A model generated the notes under the pieces. The model saw nothing but the letters and a program-made list of their open reading frames with translations. It had not been told where the DNA came from and ran no database searches. Positions 41,960-53,532 of a DNA stretch of 64,000 nt are shown in pieces; position 1 is the first letter of the stretch, and each line of letters starts with the position of its first letter. Origin of the DNA: Eutreptiella sp. 'Long Island Sound 2002' (taxonomy: Eukaryota; Euglenozoa; Euglenophyceae; Eutreptiales; Eutreptiaceae); assembly GCA_964036045.1 (NCBI GenBank), contig OZ038378.1, forward strand, positions 62,707,114 to 62,771,113. The letters run 5' to 3'. The position numbers were made by a program, and so were the translations under genes.

Positions 41960-42343
41960 TGTATTGTTCTCGTCCTTTGTTTCCTGAAAACTCCGTGTTT
42001 TCTTCACTGTTGATTTTCATATTGATCCACAGGCAAACCCTGCAACCCAATACCTAAATCCCACAGGTGGACAAGAATAAGTTGATGAACTTCGGATGTT
42101 TCGGCTGGCGGAGTAATGGAACTCGAAGAGTTCAGATTTTATGCTTCTGCATAGCCTACACACAAAACGATAGGCTGAAAAGCTTCTGCATAAGTAAAAT
42201 TGCTAACGTACAAATTGGTGTGGATCGGTGCAACTTATTCATGCTACTCCACGTAACGTGAAATCCTATTCACTCGCGCTCTGCGATCGCGATCTGCGGG
42301 TAAAGACAGCTCTGCTCTGGACAGTTCTGTCGATCCCATTGCA
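41960..42343. repeat. right LTR of the small element
   Basis: 384 bp, with the same ends as the left LTR, followed directly by the CGCCC duplication. Confidence 0.85.
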
Positions 42344-42743
42344 CGCCCCGGCTCCAGAACCTTACCAATTATCAATCAGTGTGCCCTGGGGCATCAATGG
42401 GCACATGCACGCATCAAAGATTGGGCCGGACATAGGCGGCATAATACCACCAACTTGCCTAAAACTGACCAAGTGCACACTTGCATACACAGTCACATGC
42501 GTCCATCCCCCGAAAATCATAACTTGGTGCCACTGTGACCATTTTACAAACCGTTTTTTTTGTTTGAAAGCCTTTTTTGTGTAGAATACATCAATGTATC
42601 TAAATATGACTGATATCTAACCGGTCTTGAAACATTCAAATTTAATTGCAATGTTTCATTTGCACTTGGTAAAATTTTAGCAAAAATTTCCGAGATTTTT
42701 AGGGAGGAATTTTTTTTCCCGGCACGTAACTTGGCGCCACCGG

Positions 42744-45077
42744 TGAAGCCGGTTCGGACCCCCGTGGCCATCTTTGGGTCACTTGGGGTGTGTATCTATG
42801 TGCCGGCAAGCCGCCATTGGCTGATATCATACTCTCCCAGCCACCTGACCTAACCCGATGTGATAGTGTGATAGGTTTGGCCATTCCAGCTATGAGCGGC
42901 CATATTCAATACCGAGGCGCCACCGGCTGAGATTTATACATCAGAATATCAGGAATCAACAGGGTTTTTTTATCATAAGGTTTCCGTAATTTTTCCGCCT
43001 TCCGTTCTGATTGTCGATGTATCGGCCACTGTCAGTTGGCTCGCGATTTTGCGGTAACCGATTGGTTAACTGTTATTTACAGATATTTTGGCGGAAATGC
43101 CGCTGAAGGGTCAGATTTCATCAGTAACGGGTTCGTTGCTTCCGCAATTTTCATATTATACACTCGCAAAATTAATCCGATTTTTTCAGACTTTCAGAAT
43201 CAGATTTTCGACTTCGACATCGCCGCACTTGATATGATGAATCTCGAGTGGTCCGACATTTTTCCCCGATCACGAATCAACCTTCCTTTTGTTATCCCCT
43301 TCGTTTTTCTTGGAGATATAGGCGAAATAAAATTGATTCGTGAGGCCACTTTGAAAGGTCATATCTCCTGCTCACGGCGAGGAATACCAATTTCGAAAAT
43401 TGGGTTAGAACCGCCTTGGTCTCAACTTAATTTAGGAAGCATCAAACGCCTTTGATGTGTACACATGCCCGGTGTAGCAAGGGATAATGGTCAAGAGGGT
43501 AGAAAGTGATATACAACTCTTGGACCGTGCAACCGAATATTTTATTGCGACTTTCGAGTGTACCGCATGAGTGTTGGGGTTGCATAGATACTTTTCTTGG
43601 GTTCCCACGTATTTTTAACGTGAAGTTATGTCCATGGAGGGGCATGGCATACCATGGTGGGAGCCACTTTTTGAGGGTATGTGTTATATGCATGGTATGT
43701 GCTTCGCTATGCTCACACCCATGTTATATATCTCCGTTTGTCGGAAGATATATGGAGTCATACGTGGCAAGGGCTTCGCTCATGTCCCAATGGTGAACTC
43801 CATAGCGCTAGACTAAGTCTACCGCTCATATAGTGCATGTGGGAGGGCTTGCGGAGCGACCCACAAGCGCCACCATCAATTTTCCCATTTTCATGGTGCA
43901 TGTTGGGAGGAGGTTCAAAGGTGTCCCTATGCGTCCATGTGGGGATCCAAGTGGGGGGATCGTTTGCAAATGGTCCCAAGCAATTGTGCTTTGAAAAATA
44001 TGTTGATACCATGGGTGAGCAAAGTTATATACTATTGTAGTTATCTTGAATTTGGCATTATTTGCATGTTTTTGACCTCATTTTATGCTCATTTTTGTAT
44101 TGTATGTGCTCAACTGGTTCGGCTAACAGTAAAGTGCGTAGAGATCCGTGAGCTATGGTATGTTGCTTATATGTTGGCATATGCTTGAGTGTTGTACGTC
44201 ACCATATGCCGGATCACAAGGTCACTTTGGCGTGGCACACGAGGCCTCACAAAATTAGGTCTCAAATTCATGAGTTGACTTGTGAAGCATGTAATGTACT
44301 TAACCGGAGGGGTTTCGGAGCCAATGATGTGATATTCTTGGGCATGGACCTTTGGTGTATAGCACCCTAGTCTATTACTTTCCGCTTTGACACATGCATG
44401 GAGCATTTGAATATTTGCCATATGCATTTTTGAGTATATAATTAAATGTTGGGCATTATGGTGTGATTTGCCTGATTTTGCTAGGTTATGAGGTCATCTT
44501 CATGGGGCAGTTCTCCAAGCCCAATCGACTCCAAGTCCAACCAAGGTTATGTCAGGGTAGGGCATGGTCCTGAGTGCTACTCTAGGCCATGACACGCCAC
44601 CTCCCCTATTGGGCTAGGATTTAGAGGCTTGGGAGTGAACACATTTTTGGGGTTTATGTAGTGACTTTTGACACATGGCATTTAGCCATCTTATTTGACT
44701 GGGTTCAGGGCATCATATTGGTGAGTCAAGAGAAGGTCTTGAGTCCAGGGAATGAGGGGTCTATGGCTGTGATTGTGTATGTTTCCATCTTTCCCCGACT
44801 TTGCTTTATTTGTGTTCATATGCCAATTTCAGGGCTTCCTCTTTGGTGCAACTCTTGTACATGCCCGCCACCGTGAGACAACCGGTGTGCTGAACGGAAG
44901 CCCGCAGTGTGGATTGGATTTGGATTGTGCTTGGGTATTGCAAGGGTTTGTGCGAAAGAGCTTTTTTCTATTTTTTTGTGGGAAAATGCAGACCCTGGTG
45001 AGGAGCAAGACCCTGGGAGTGACGGGTTATGGTGGAAGGGGAACAGCAGGGGCCGGTCCTGGTAGGGACCTTCTTTA
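42744..45077 (+). repeat. left LTR of the gypsy element
   Basis: It starts TGAAGCCGG and ends CTTCTTTA, not the usual CA. It is long for an LTR (2.33 kb). A TATATATC stretch near 43723 could serve in transcription. It contains a 139-codon open stretch (43036-43455) also open in the other LTR; its first codon is not ATG, and the shared openness follows from LTR duplication. Confidence 0.9.
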
Positions 45078-45090
45078 TGGTAGCAGAGGA
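45078..45090 (+). promoter_or_regulatory. primer binding site complementary to initiator tRNA-Met
   Basis: TGGTAGCAGAGGA directly follows the left LTR. It is complementary to the 3' end of eukaryotic initiator tRNA-Met (CCTCTGCTACCA), the usual primer for many gypsy elements. It fixes the LTR boundary to within a base. Confidence 0.85.
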
Positions 45091-45408
45091 GTACCTGCCC
45101 CCTACCGCCGCACCGGGGACTTGGGCCCTCATGAGCCCTGCCCAAGGACGCCCCGGGTGCAGATCGTGGAGTCCGTCAAGTCGACGCCGGACTGGGAAGC
45201 CCGAGAAGAGCGAAGATGCTCAGAACGGAGAGCCCTTGCAGGACATGGGCTGGACATGGAGGACCTGGCCTCCATGTGTGAAAGGCAATGCCGCAAGGCT
45301 TGCAATCTCCGCTCCGCTGCGGAGGAGTTGGAGTAGACTGGCAGCAACAGCAGAGCCCGGCGTTACCGGAAGCGTGGGCCCCCAAAACCCGCGGCGGAAG
45401 CCAGGGCA

Positions 45409-48400
45409 ATGGAGACGGAACCCAGCCCGGTCAGGCTGTGGTCAGCTGCAGATTCCGAGGGGCTCTCCGAGGGCTATCGGACAGCTTATGAGCACCCTTC
45501 GGAGTCGGAAGAGATGGCCAGACCGCCCACAAGGGCAAACACGGCCCCAGAACCCAGCCTGGAGCATGACGCCGAGGTGTTGGAGAGGCCTGCCAGAGCC
45601 AGAACGGCGCCGGTGGCTCGGCACACGGAGCCAACGCGGGATAGCATGGGCAACACACCCATGGCGGAGGAGTCCGAGGCGCCGGGAACCGTGGGATGCG
45701 CCGGATCAGGTGGAAAGCACGTTGAGTGCCACTGCGAGCACGTATCCTTCCTCATCGGCAAGTACCCAAAGATGGGGATGGACGCCATCGTGCAGCACCT
45801 CGACCGCCTGGACAACGCGAAGGACGGCCTAGAGGAGGACGTCGCGGGGATCCTGGATGACCAGTCGGCAGCGGAGAGAGACATAGCGGAGCTGCGAGCG
45901 GAACAGGACCGGTACCGGGAGAATCTGGAGCTGGCCCTGCAGAAGCAGCAGCGAGTGGTGGACAGCCTCCTCCACCTGGTGGAGGACATGTCAGGACGCC
46001 TGAAAAGGCTAGAGGAGTTACAACCCCTCGCCTCGGGTCCAGAGCTCCCAGCAAAGCCAGCAGCAGCAGAGCTGGTGGAGCGGGTTAAGACCCTCAGGAG
46101 CGCCATGGATAAACCCATGGGCGGCCCTGCAGAGGCACCGTACGCGCCTCCGCGTGTTGACCCGGGTGCGCTGCCGTTTGTACCCATGTTCAGCGAGTCC
46201 ATAATGCTCGGGGAGCAAACGGCACCGGCTGGGTCCATGCGGGAAGGGCGCGCAACCACGGACCTGAGGAGCCTGACGGTACAGATGTCCCATGCCGCCC
46301 AGGATCCACCTAACACTACGACTGCCCATGCAGTTTATGCGGAAGAGGAGATCCAGAGCCAGACCATGCAGGGGCGAACCATGGGAAGCGCCGACGGACA
46401 TGGTCGAGGCCACCCAGGCGGAAATCTGTGGGTGAAGGACCCCAATACGGGGATATGGACAGCCGGTGGAGCAAGTCCTTCCCGCATTCCAAACCCCATG
46501 GGTTCAGGCCCAGCTGGACCGCACTCCATGGAGGAGAGGGATGTACGGGGAGTGTACTCACACCCCCCGGCCACAGGTGGTATCCGTCACGGTGGAGTGG
46601 TGGCTGCAGACGTCGGAGACGCCATCAGGATTGACGACCTCAAGGGAATCAAAATCCCCTACTACGATGGCAACCCCTCCAACCTGGATGACTTCATCCT
46701 GGATTGGGAGGACTTCGCCGAGGAGGTCGTCGGCGAGATGAGGGGAGCGCCAAGGGACAAGTGGGTATGTCGGACATTCCCACGCAGGCTGGCACAGGAC
46801 CTGAAGGAGGAGCTCAGGGATCAGATCCGTGAGGGAGTGATCCAGACGGAGCAGGCCTGCCTCCAGTGGCTGGAGGACGAGGAGCGAGGGGACGCTCCCA
46901 ACCAGAAGTTGGAGGACTTGTGGTCCATTCCGCTGCCGCTGGAGCGCGGGGAACTGAGGGTCCGAGAATGGAATCGGTACATCCGTAAGTACCGAAGAAG
47001 CCTCAAGCTGGTGGAGGACTGGAATGAGGCCAGCAAGATCCGACACCTGCTGAGGGACGTCCTCCCCGGGCACTGGAAGAGAAGAGTGGAGGATGAGGAG
47101 AAGAAGAGAGCAAAGAAGAGCGTGGCCGTACGGATCATGGCATCGGGGGACACCCACGCTGGAATAATGGAGTTTTTCCGGCGAAACCTCGGCGAGCCCA
47201 ACCGAATGTTGGGGTTGAAGAAAGCCGTCTACGTGGAGGTATTCGGCGACACCATGGGGCAAAGGCTGATGCGCCTCAACAACGTGGAGTGGAGGCGCGG
47301 AGAACAGCTGAGGATGCAGGTCATCTTCACCCGCATGAGCCCGGACGAGATCGTGAAGTACATCACGGTGGAGCTGAAGCTCAACGCCAAGAACGAGGCC
47401 CACGTGCAGGATCGACAAGGCCAAGGACATCGAGGTCATCAAGAAGATCGCCACCAGCGAGAGGTCAAGGGGGACACGGTGGGCACCGCAGAGGAAGGGA
47501 GTGGAAGCGGCCAAGATCTCTGGACCGCGACCACCCCAGAAGATCATGAAGAAGCCCACTTCTTCGCGTTCGTAGCGCACAACATGCAGGAGAATGGGCA
47601 GGACAGGTCCAGATGGAACCGCTTGGACCCCAGGACCAAGAACGGCAGAGAACCGCGGAGGATCGGGAACCCGCCGCTCTCGTTCCGCGACTACAGATCG
47701 CAGCACACCGGTTGCTGGGTCTGCTACGGCAAGGGGAACAACCATGCACATGACCACTGGCATTGCAAGGTATATGAGGAGGACAAGAAGACCTACTTCG
47801 CCGCCCATCCCGACAGGAAGCCCAAGGAGCAACGAATTGCCGATTGGAAGGCAAAGGGCGGAGACGGTGGAAAAGGCCAAGGAAAAGGCCAAGGCAAAGG
47901 CGGAGGAAGAGGCCATGGTGGAGGACCCGGTCCAGACCGACGCGTGAGGTCGATCGAGGAAGTTGCTGAGGACATGTTGAGGACGTTGGAGGAACTCAAA
48001 GCCCAGCAACGTGGTGGACAAAGTCTGAGCGGATCGCAGCAGGAGGGAGCTGCGGCAGGCCATGTCTACAAGATCCCCCACGGGAGTGGGACCTCGGAGG
48101 TCTCTCCTCCGAAATTCAGTGGAATCTCAGAGAAAGCGAAGGCACATCAGGTGTCGAAGAAGGCTGCAGAAGAGCCAAAACCACTGAGTTTTGCCACTCC
48201 CAACCCCTGGGGCGCCCTGCCAAGGCAAGTTTATGTGGGCAAGGGACGTGGCAAGAAGGGAGGAGCGACCACGGAGAGCCCCGTGGACGGGCAGGACCAG
48301 CCCAAGATCTACACCATCCGTGACCATACCCTCGGAGTCCTGATGCACCCGGATGTGCTAGAGTTGCATGCCGTGAGAGTCGTCCTTACACCGCATGGTG

Positions 48401-49107
48401 ACCAGCGGCAGTTGCACTTGAAGGTGCACGTACGGTGCGGACAAGAGGAGTTTATGGTGGATGTTTTGGTGGATACGGGTGCCCAGGTGAGCCTGGTCCG
48501 GAGAGGGTTGTTCAAGGAGGAAACCCTGCAGCCCAGCCGTAGACCGGTACGCCTGAAGGTGGCCAATGGAGAGATTATGGGTGGTGGCACCCATGAGGCC
48601 ACCATCAGTATGGAATTCTGGGAGCATGAGCGCTTGAACCGCCCTGATTTGGCGAAGAGAAGCACTCTATCCGGGAACTTCTATTTGGCCGACATTACAG
48701 ATTGGGATGTGATCATGGGGTATGACTTCATGGTGGGAAGCGCCATTGGAGCCCTTCCCCATCGTGCAACGCTGGTCCGGGAGGATGATGAATGCCTTAC
48801 ATGGCTGTCCACGGACTATGCATGCGGATTATCCCAATGGAATGCTGAGGAAGAGGATCGGATCGTCCGAGCGGTGCAAGCTGTGGGTGCCAAGTCCAGA
48901 GGAGACCGCGGAGTTCAGCTCACGGAGTATGGAATGGCGCCGCAGGTGTATGACAGGATGATCCAGACGCTGGGAGCCGAAGCGCCCGAGACGTACGTCT
49001 TCGCTTCCCGGGATGCCCCACTTTTGCGGAAGTGTAGGAGGCATTGGCATCGAGGAGACTCAGCCTGGCACAGGCATTGGGGTTTGAAGGAGTGGGGGCC
49101 CAAGTAA
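45409..49107 (+). CDS. Gag-protease polyprotein of the gypsy element
   Basis: It is 1232 codons from ATG 45409 to TAA. Residues about 120-210 form a coiled coil (QSAAERDIAELRAEQDRYRE). The capsid-like region begins near residue 414 (IPYYDGNPSNLDDFILDWED). A zinc-binding knuckle lies near residue 767 (GCWVCYGKGNNHAHDH, Cys-x2-Cys with His and a later Cys). A Gly/Lys-rich basic patch follows (near 47860-47940). The aspartic protease has DVLVDTGAQVSLVRRG near residue 1020. Around 47410-47560 an alternative frame looks more protein-like than the open one, so compensating frameshifts are possible. Role: particle formation, RNA binding and polyprotein cleavage. Confidence 0.85.
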   Translation: METEPSPVRLWSAADSEGLSEGYRTAYEHPSESEEMARPPTRANTAPEPSLEHDAEVLERPARARTAPVARHTEPTRDSMGNTPMAEESEAPGTVGCAGSGGKHVECHCEHVSFLIGKYPKMGMDAIVQHLDRLDNAKDGLEEDVAGILDDQSAAERDIAELRAEQDRYRENLELALQKQQRVVDSLLHLVEDMSGRLKRLEELQPLASGPELPAKPAAAELVERVKTLRSAMDKPMGGPAEAPYAPPRVDPGALPFVPMFSESIMLGEQTAPAGSMREGRATTDLRSLTVQMSHAAQDPPNTTTAHAVYAEEEIQSQTMQGRTMGSADGHGRGHPGGNLWVKDPNTGIWTAGGASPSRIPNPMGSGPAGPHSMEERDVRGVYSHPPATGGIRHGGVVAADVGDAIRIDDLKGIKIPYYDGNPSNLDDFILDWEDFAEEVVGEMRGAPRDKWVCRTFPRRLAQDLKEELRDQIREGVIQTEQACLQWLEDEERGDAPNQKLEDLWSIPLPLERGELRVREWNRYIRKYRRSLKLVEDWNEASKIRHLLRDVLPGHWKRRVEDEEKKRAKKSVAVRIMASGDTHAGIMEFFRRNLGEPNRMLGLKKAVYVEVFGDTMGQRLMRLNNVEWRRGEQLRMQVIFTRMSPDEIVKYITVELKLNAKNEAHVQDRQGQGHRGHQEDRHQREVKGDTVGTAEEGSGSGQDLWTATTPEDHEEAHFFAFVAHNMQENGQDRSRWNRLDPRTKNGREPRRIGNPPLSFRDYRSQHTGCWVCYGKGNNHAHDHWHCKVYEEDKKTYFAAHPDRKPKEQRIADWKAKGGDGGKGQGKGQGKGGGRGHGGGPGPDRRVRSIEEVAEDMLRTLEELKAQQRGGQSLSGSQQEGAAAGHVYKIPHGSGTSEVSPPKFSGISEKAKAHQVSKKAAEEPKPLSFATPNPWGALPRQVYVGKGRGKKGGATTESPVDGQDQPKIYTIRDHTLGVLMHPDVLELHAVRVVLTPHGDQRQLHLKVHVRCGQEEFMVDVLVDTGAQVSLVRRGLFKEETLQPSRRPVRLKVANGEIMGGGTHEATISMEFWEHERLNRPDLAKRSTLSGNFYLADITDWDVIMGYDFMVGSAIGALPHRATLVREDDECLTWLSTDYACGLSQWNAEEEDRIVRAVQAVGAKSRGDRGVQLTEYGMAPQVYDRMIQTLGAEAPETYVFASRDAPLLRKCRRHWHRGDSAWHRHWGLKEWGPK

Positions 49108-49141
49108 TTGGCATGGCTCCCTGGACAATACCAGACGTACG

Positions 49142-50170
49142 GTGGAGAAGATCGTCGCGGATAGGGCGAAGGGGATCCTGGTCATAACTGGCATAGGATC
49201 CACCCCATGTCCGCTGGAAGGTCTCAAGTCGACGCTGGACTCCATCACCCTCAACAAGATGTCATTCGGGCCAGCAGAGGAGCTGTTCATCGACGCCAAG
49301 GGTGTATCAATGCCCTCCCCGGGTCAAGCGTGGAGTACCAAGGCTTTCCTGGTGGATGGGGCGCAGGCCCAGCCCACTGGTGATGAAGCATTCATCCGTA
49401 GGGTTGAGGCGGTGCCCATGCGGGTCATGTTTGAGCCCAAGGACGGGACGGATCAGCCAGTTGATCGCATTGACATCCTGTCCCACTCCGAGATCGACGA
49501 CGTCGTCAACTACATGCGGATGGGGATGCATGATCGGGTGGCAGCCAAGAAGAGGCGGGCCATGGTCACATCTCCGCATTGGTGGGATGACAAGATGTTG
49601 GTCCCCGGCAAGTACGAGAAGGATGAGTTCGTGGCGAGGGTCTTGGATCACATTGCGGACCAATATGATGGTCCGGTTGGGTCGGACCCGCCGACGTGGG
49701 ATTTTCCAAGAATGGGGGCCGATAGAGACAAGAACCAGCCCGATGCCGCAAATTTCCGAAGATTATCGATGGGAAGCGCTTCACGACGATGAAGACGGCA
49801 TATCGGACGAGGAGAAGTCGGACATGGACCCAGAAGAGGCCTATACCGCAGTGCGGTCGGTTGTATCGATACCAAAGCAAGCGATCGAAGAGGCCCACGA
49901 GAACCCGAAGGTCGCCGAGCGGAAGGAGAGGCTGATCAATGCCTATCCACGGCTATTCAGTGGCGTCCCCAGCAACAACCCTCCAGATCGTGGGAGGTTT
50001 GGCACAGCGAGGATCAAGCTAAAGCCGAACCCCAAGATCTATCGTCATCGGGAGTACGAACCTCAGGGCGATCGGGCCGAGGCCATGAAGAAGTTGTTGG
50101 CCGAGTTTATTGAGCAGGGCTGGATCGAACCTTCCGACAGTGAGTGGGCCAGCCCAGCCTTTATCGTTGC
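49142..50170 (+). pseudogene. N-terminal part of pol, frame-shifted
   Basis: The coding sense moves to a new frame just after the gag stop (NTRRTVEKIVADRAKG). It runs to 49792, then continues in the 49302-50504 frame with the RT N-terminal region (RFGTARIKLKPNPKIYRHRE, FIEQGWIEPSDSEWASPAFI). The shift of frame to the next segment is near 50170. It may use programmed frameshifting at the gag-pol border, but the later changes are mutations. Confidence 0.65.
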
Positions 50171-51007
50171 CCAAGAAGGAGAAGGGCGATTGGAGGTTGG
50201 TGGTGGATTACAGGGGTTTGAACGAGCAAACCGAGCACAACTCGTACTCGCTTCCTCTGATCGACACCATCCTCCAAAAGCAACAGAAAAAGCGGATCTT
50301 TACGGTGTTAGACCTGAAACATGGCTATCACCAGATGCCGCTACACCCGGACTCCAGGCCCTGTACAGCGATGTCGACGCCGCTGGTGCCCATGCAGTGG
50401 AAAGTGGTGCCTATGGGCGCCAAGAATGGCAACGCCGCTTTCCAGCGCATGATGGAGGACCTACTCGGTCCTGTTCGGGACTGTGCCGATCCCTTTGTGG
50501 ATGACATCATCATCAGGGCCGGCACGGAGAACATTACTGAGGACGAGCTCATCGAAGCGCATGAGAAGGATCTGCGCCCAGTACTCAGCGAGCTTGACAA
50601 GCACAACATGGTGTGCAAGCCCACCAAAGCCTCACTCTTCGTGAAGGAAGTGGAGTTCGCGGGTCACGTGGTTGGTCACGGGCAACGCCGTCCCCTGCCT
50701 GGGAGGCTGGCGTCCCTGCACCACTGGGAGAAGCGCCAGACCATCAGCAAACTCCGATCCTTCATGGGGTTCTGCAACTACTATTCGGGCTATGTCCGGA
50801 TGTATGCAGAACTATCGGGGCCGCTGCTCAAGATGCTGCAGGTGGGCAAGTTCGATGGTCGGAAGGGGAGCAAGAAGAAGCTTGCCTGGACCCCTGAGGC
50901 CCCAGGATGCCTTCAGCGGCCTGAAGGAGCGACTCCTCGGGCAGTTGGGGCTATTCCTGGTGGACCCGGACAAGGGATTCGTGCTACGGACGGACGCCTC
51001 GGACTAA
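50171..51007 (+). pseudogene. reverse transcriptase of the gypsy element
   Basis: Motifs in order: KKEKGDWRLVVDYRGLNEQT, FTVLDLKHGYHQMPL (motif A Asp), PMGAKNGNAAFQRMMEDLL (motif B region), PFVDDIII (motif C, FVDD, near 50493) and GHVVGHG, then SFMGFCNYYSGYVRMYAELS in the connection region. A frame change occurs near 50900. RNase H begins with FVLRTDASD, where TAA at 51005-51007 interrupts it. The active-site Asp pair is intact although the gene is broken. Confidence 0.85.
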
Positions 51008-51325
51008 GCTGTAGGGGCAGTCCTCGGGCAGATCCAGGACGACGGGTCACACGTACCCATGGCGTTTTGGAGTCGGATCCTGGACGAGGGCCAACGTCGA
51101 ACCTGGACCGCGAGGGAGAAGGAGACGTACGCCATTGTCTGTGCGCTCAGGAAGTGGTCTGGCCACATCGGATTGCAACCGGTGGTGGTTTGTACGGACC
51201 ATCAGTCCTTGCAGAGCTGGCACAAGGAGCACGTCGACACCCCCTCGGGACCGGCGGCAAGGAGGGCCCGATGGCATGAGACGTTCGCCAAGTTCGACCT
51301 CAGCGTCGTGTACGTCCCGGGGTAG
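51008..51325 (+). pseudogene. RNase H domain of the gypsy element
   Basis: It continues in frame after the TAA with AVGAVLGQIQDDG, AFWSRILDEGQRRTWTAREK and ETYAIVCALRKWSGHI (Glu), then VCTDHQSLQSW (Asp), and ends FDLSVVYVPG at TAG 51323-51325. The order Asp, Glu, Asp matches Ty3/gypsy RNase H. Confidence 0.8.
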
Positions 51326-52184
51326 GACAACACTGTGGCAGATTGCCTCAGTCGATGGGCCTACCCCGCGGGCAAGGCTTGGATGGACATATCCAGCCAT
51401 GGGGACGCCGAGGAGACCGAGGAGGCCAAGTGCATCATCGAGATGGAGAAGGCCATGGAGCAAGAGGGGGTCAAGTGCTTTGTGGTGATGGCAAACCGTA
51501 CGGACCTGGCCAAGTTCCGGGGCGCCAGAGTCCAGGCTATTCGAGAAGAAAACCATCGAGCAATGGATGGTGGCCCCTGTAGAGCTAGTCAGGTCGGTGC
51601 TCACAGAGGACTGGTCGGATGACTATGCGGCATCCGAGCACTGGAGCAAGTACTGGAATGCCGTGAGCGCCCCGTCAGACGACGAATGGCCCGTGGGCTT
51701 GACCGAGGATGGGGATAAACTATTCCTCAAGGACAAGCTATTGGTCCCTGAGAACCGAATGGAGGAGCGGATTGACCACTGGCATAACGCCCAGCTCATG
51801 CATCCTGGTCGAGACAAGATGCAGCAGGACCTGGAGTGGCGCTTCAAGTTCCCACCGGGGTACTACGCCCTCCTGGACAAGTACTGCAGCGACTGCGCCG
51901 TGTGTCGGGCCACGAAGAGCCCCAACCATTCCACAGCGGGCAACCCGGTGTACACGGCTATACCAGAAGCCCCTATGCGGTCCGTGGCCATGGATGTGTT
52001 CGCCATGCCTGAGGTCACCGTGGACGGAGAGACCTACGACTGTGTCATCCTGGCGCTGGACAGGCACAGCGGGTATATCGTGGCGGTCCCGGGCAAGAAG
52101 TCCAAAAAGAAGGACAAGAAGGACAAGCATGGAGTGGGTCTGCAGACCAAGACCGTCGCTAATGCCATGATCAGGAATTGGTGA
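51326..52184 (+). pseudogene. tether and N-terminal half of integrase
   Basis: After the TAG the reading continues (DNTVADCLSRWAYPAG), then changes frame near 51560-51600. The zinc domain has HWHNAQLMHPGRDKM and YCSDCAVCRATKS (His-His-Cys-Cys). The first catalytic Asp is in SVAMDVFAMPEV, followed by DCVILALDRHSGYIVAVPG. A frame break follows at 52178-52184. Confidence 0.8.
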
Positions 52185-53137
52185 TAATTTTTGATGTCCC
52201 AGCTGTCATCTGCAGCGATCGGGGCAGTCAATTCGTGGGGACGTGGTTCAAGACGATGTGCAAGCACATGGGCATTCGGCACGCCAAGACCGTGGCGTAC
52301 CACAGCCGGTCGAATGGCCGGGCTGAGGTGGCCGGGCGGCAGATGTTCGAAAAGTTCCGCCAGCTGCACATCAGCGAACCGGGCCGGAATTGGTATAATT
52401 CGCTGTGGAGAGTACTCCAAGCGTATCACGACCTTCCGGGGCCCACTGGACTGTCGCCCCATCGTATCCTGTTCCTACGGGATCGAGTGTCACGCACTCT
52501 CCTGTGTCTGAACCATGGCAAAGTGGCCCGGGATGCGAACGCTATGATGGCTGAGGCGGACGACACGGCGGCCAAGGTGTGCAAGGCACTTCAGCATGAG
52601 CATGAGAAGAGGGCCAAGTACTTCAAGCAGGGAAAAGTCCAGAAGTATGCTCTCCAAGACACCGTATGGGTGGAGCGGCACCACAAGGATGTCCTGTCCA
52701 GGCATCGGCAGGCGTCTTGGTATGTGCGGGGAGTAATCGTGCGGAAGGTCGGGCAGGATGTGTATGCGGTTCGTGTGGGGGATAACAAGATCCTGGACCG
52801 CGACCACACCCAGCTTCGTCCCTGAGCATAAGACCCCAGCGGACGTCCCGTTACCTTCGAGTTCACGGCCGGCGATGTGGACTCGGACAACGAGGGTGAG
52901 GACGACGACTGCACCGCCGAGAGGATCCTGGTGGACAAGCCGGACCCGGGGACGCCTGGGGGGAGGCTTTATAAAGTCCGTTGGAAGGGATTCGCCGCAT
53001 CCAGGGATTCATGGGAGCCTCCGAGCAGCTTTGTGCCGAGGTATACCACGGTCTGGATGGAGTATCTGAAGAAAAAGAACATTTCTTTGGATGTCAAGCA
53101 CGTGTTGGTCCATTTGGTGGCTGCAGTAGCACCGTAA
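52178..53137 (+). pseudogene. C-terminal integrase and chromodomain
   Basis: The second Asp is in VICSDRGSQFVGTWF and the Glu in NGRAEVAGRQMF; exactly 35 residues lie between them (D,D35E). A TGA at 52823-52825, with another stop soon after, interrupts the frame. The chromodomain continues in the same frame (ERILVDKPDPGTPGGRLYKV, then RWKGFAASRDSWEPPSSFV), with the Tyr/Trp/Trp cage residues of chromodomains. Chromodomains on integrases direct insertion to marked chromatin. Confidence 0.85.
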
Positions 53138-53520
53138 TGGATCCCCCTTGGCATTTTTGTTTGTTTTTGTGCTTGGGAGACGGGTGAGGGCGTTCATCCG
53201 GGGATTTCCGGGCCTTGATTGGCCATATACCCCGTTCACTCGATCTCCACATATATATTTCATTGTGGTATACTTATTTAGGTCGACCGACGACGTTTTT
53301 CGATCTTTGATCCCCTTGGTCCATGTTGTAGATCAAGAGGAGACCGGATATGGCGTAGGGCACCGATTATGAGTGTCCTCACCCCTCCCTTGGGGCATGG
53401 GGGACGCCTACGACGTGTGTGGGGCCTCCATGTGTCCTTGGGACATGGGGAGGGGGGGTGTAGAGCCCATTGGGGTCCTCCCGTCCTCTCTTCAATGACT
53501 TCCGAGCGGATACAACGCTC

Positions 53521-53532
53521 TGAGAAGGGGGG
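53521..53532 (+). promoter_or_regulatory. polypurine tract
   Basis: TGAGAAGGGGGG lies immediately before the right LTR (which starts TGAAGCC). It is the expected primer for plus-strand DNA synthesis. Confidence 0.75.

Larger units (their letters stand above)
39764..42343. mobile_element. small LTR retroelement with 384-bp LTRs and 5-bp target duplication
   Basis: Two direct repeats of exactly 384 bp (39764-40147 and 41960-42343) both begin TGTATTG and end in CA, with about ten differences seen. CGCCC stands on both outer sides (39759-39763 and 42344-42348), a 5-bp target duplication. The 1.8-kb interior has no gag, RT or integrase motifs, so it would be a non-autonomous element. A standard primer binding site or polypurine tract is not evident, leaving the orientation open. 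Confidence 0.85.

Noticed and set aside
43036-43455. 139-codon ORF present in both gypsy LTRs
   Set aside because: It begins with TTG, not ATG, and its openness in both copies follows from LTR duplication; no domain is recognised.
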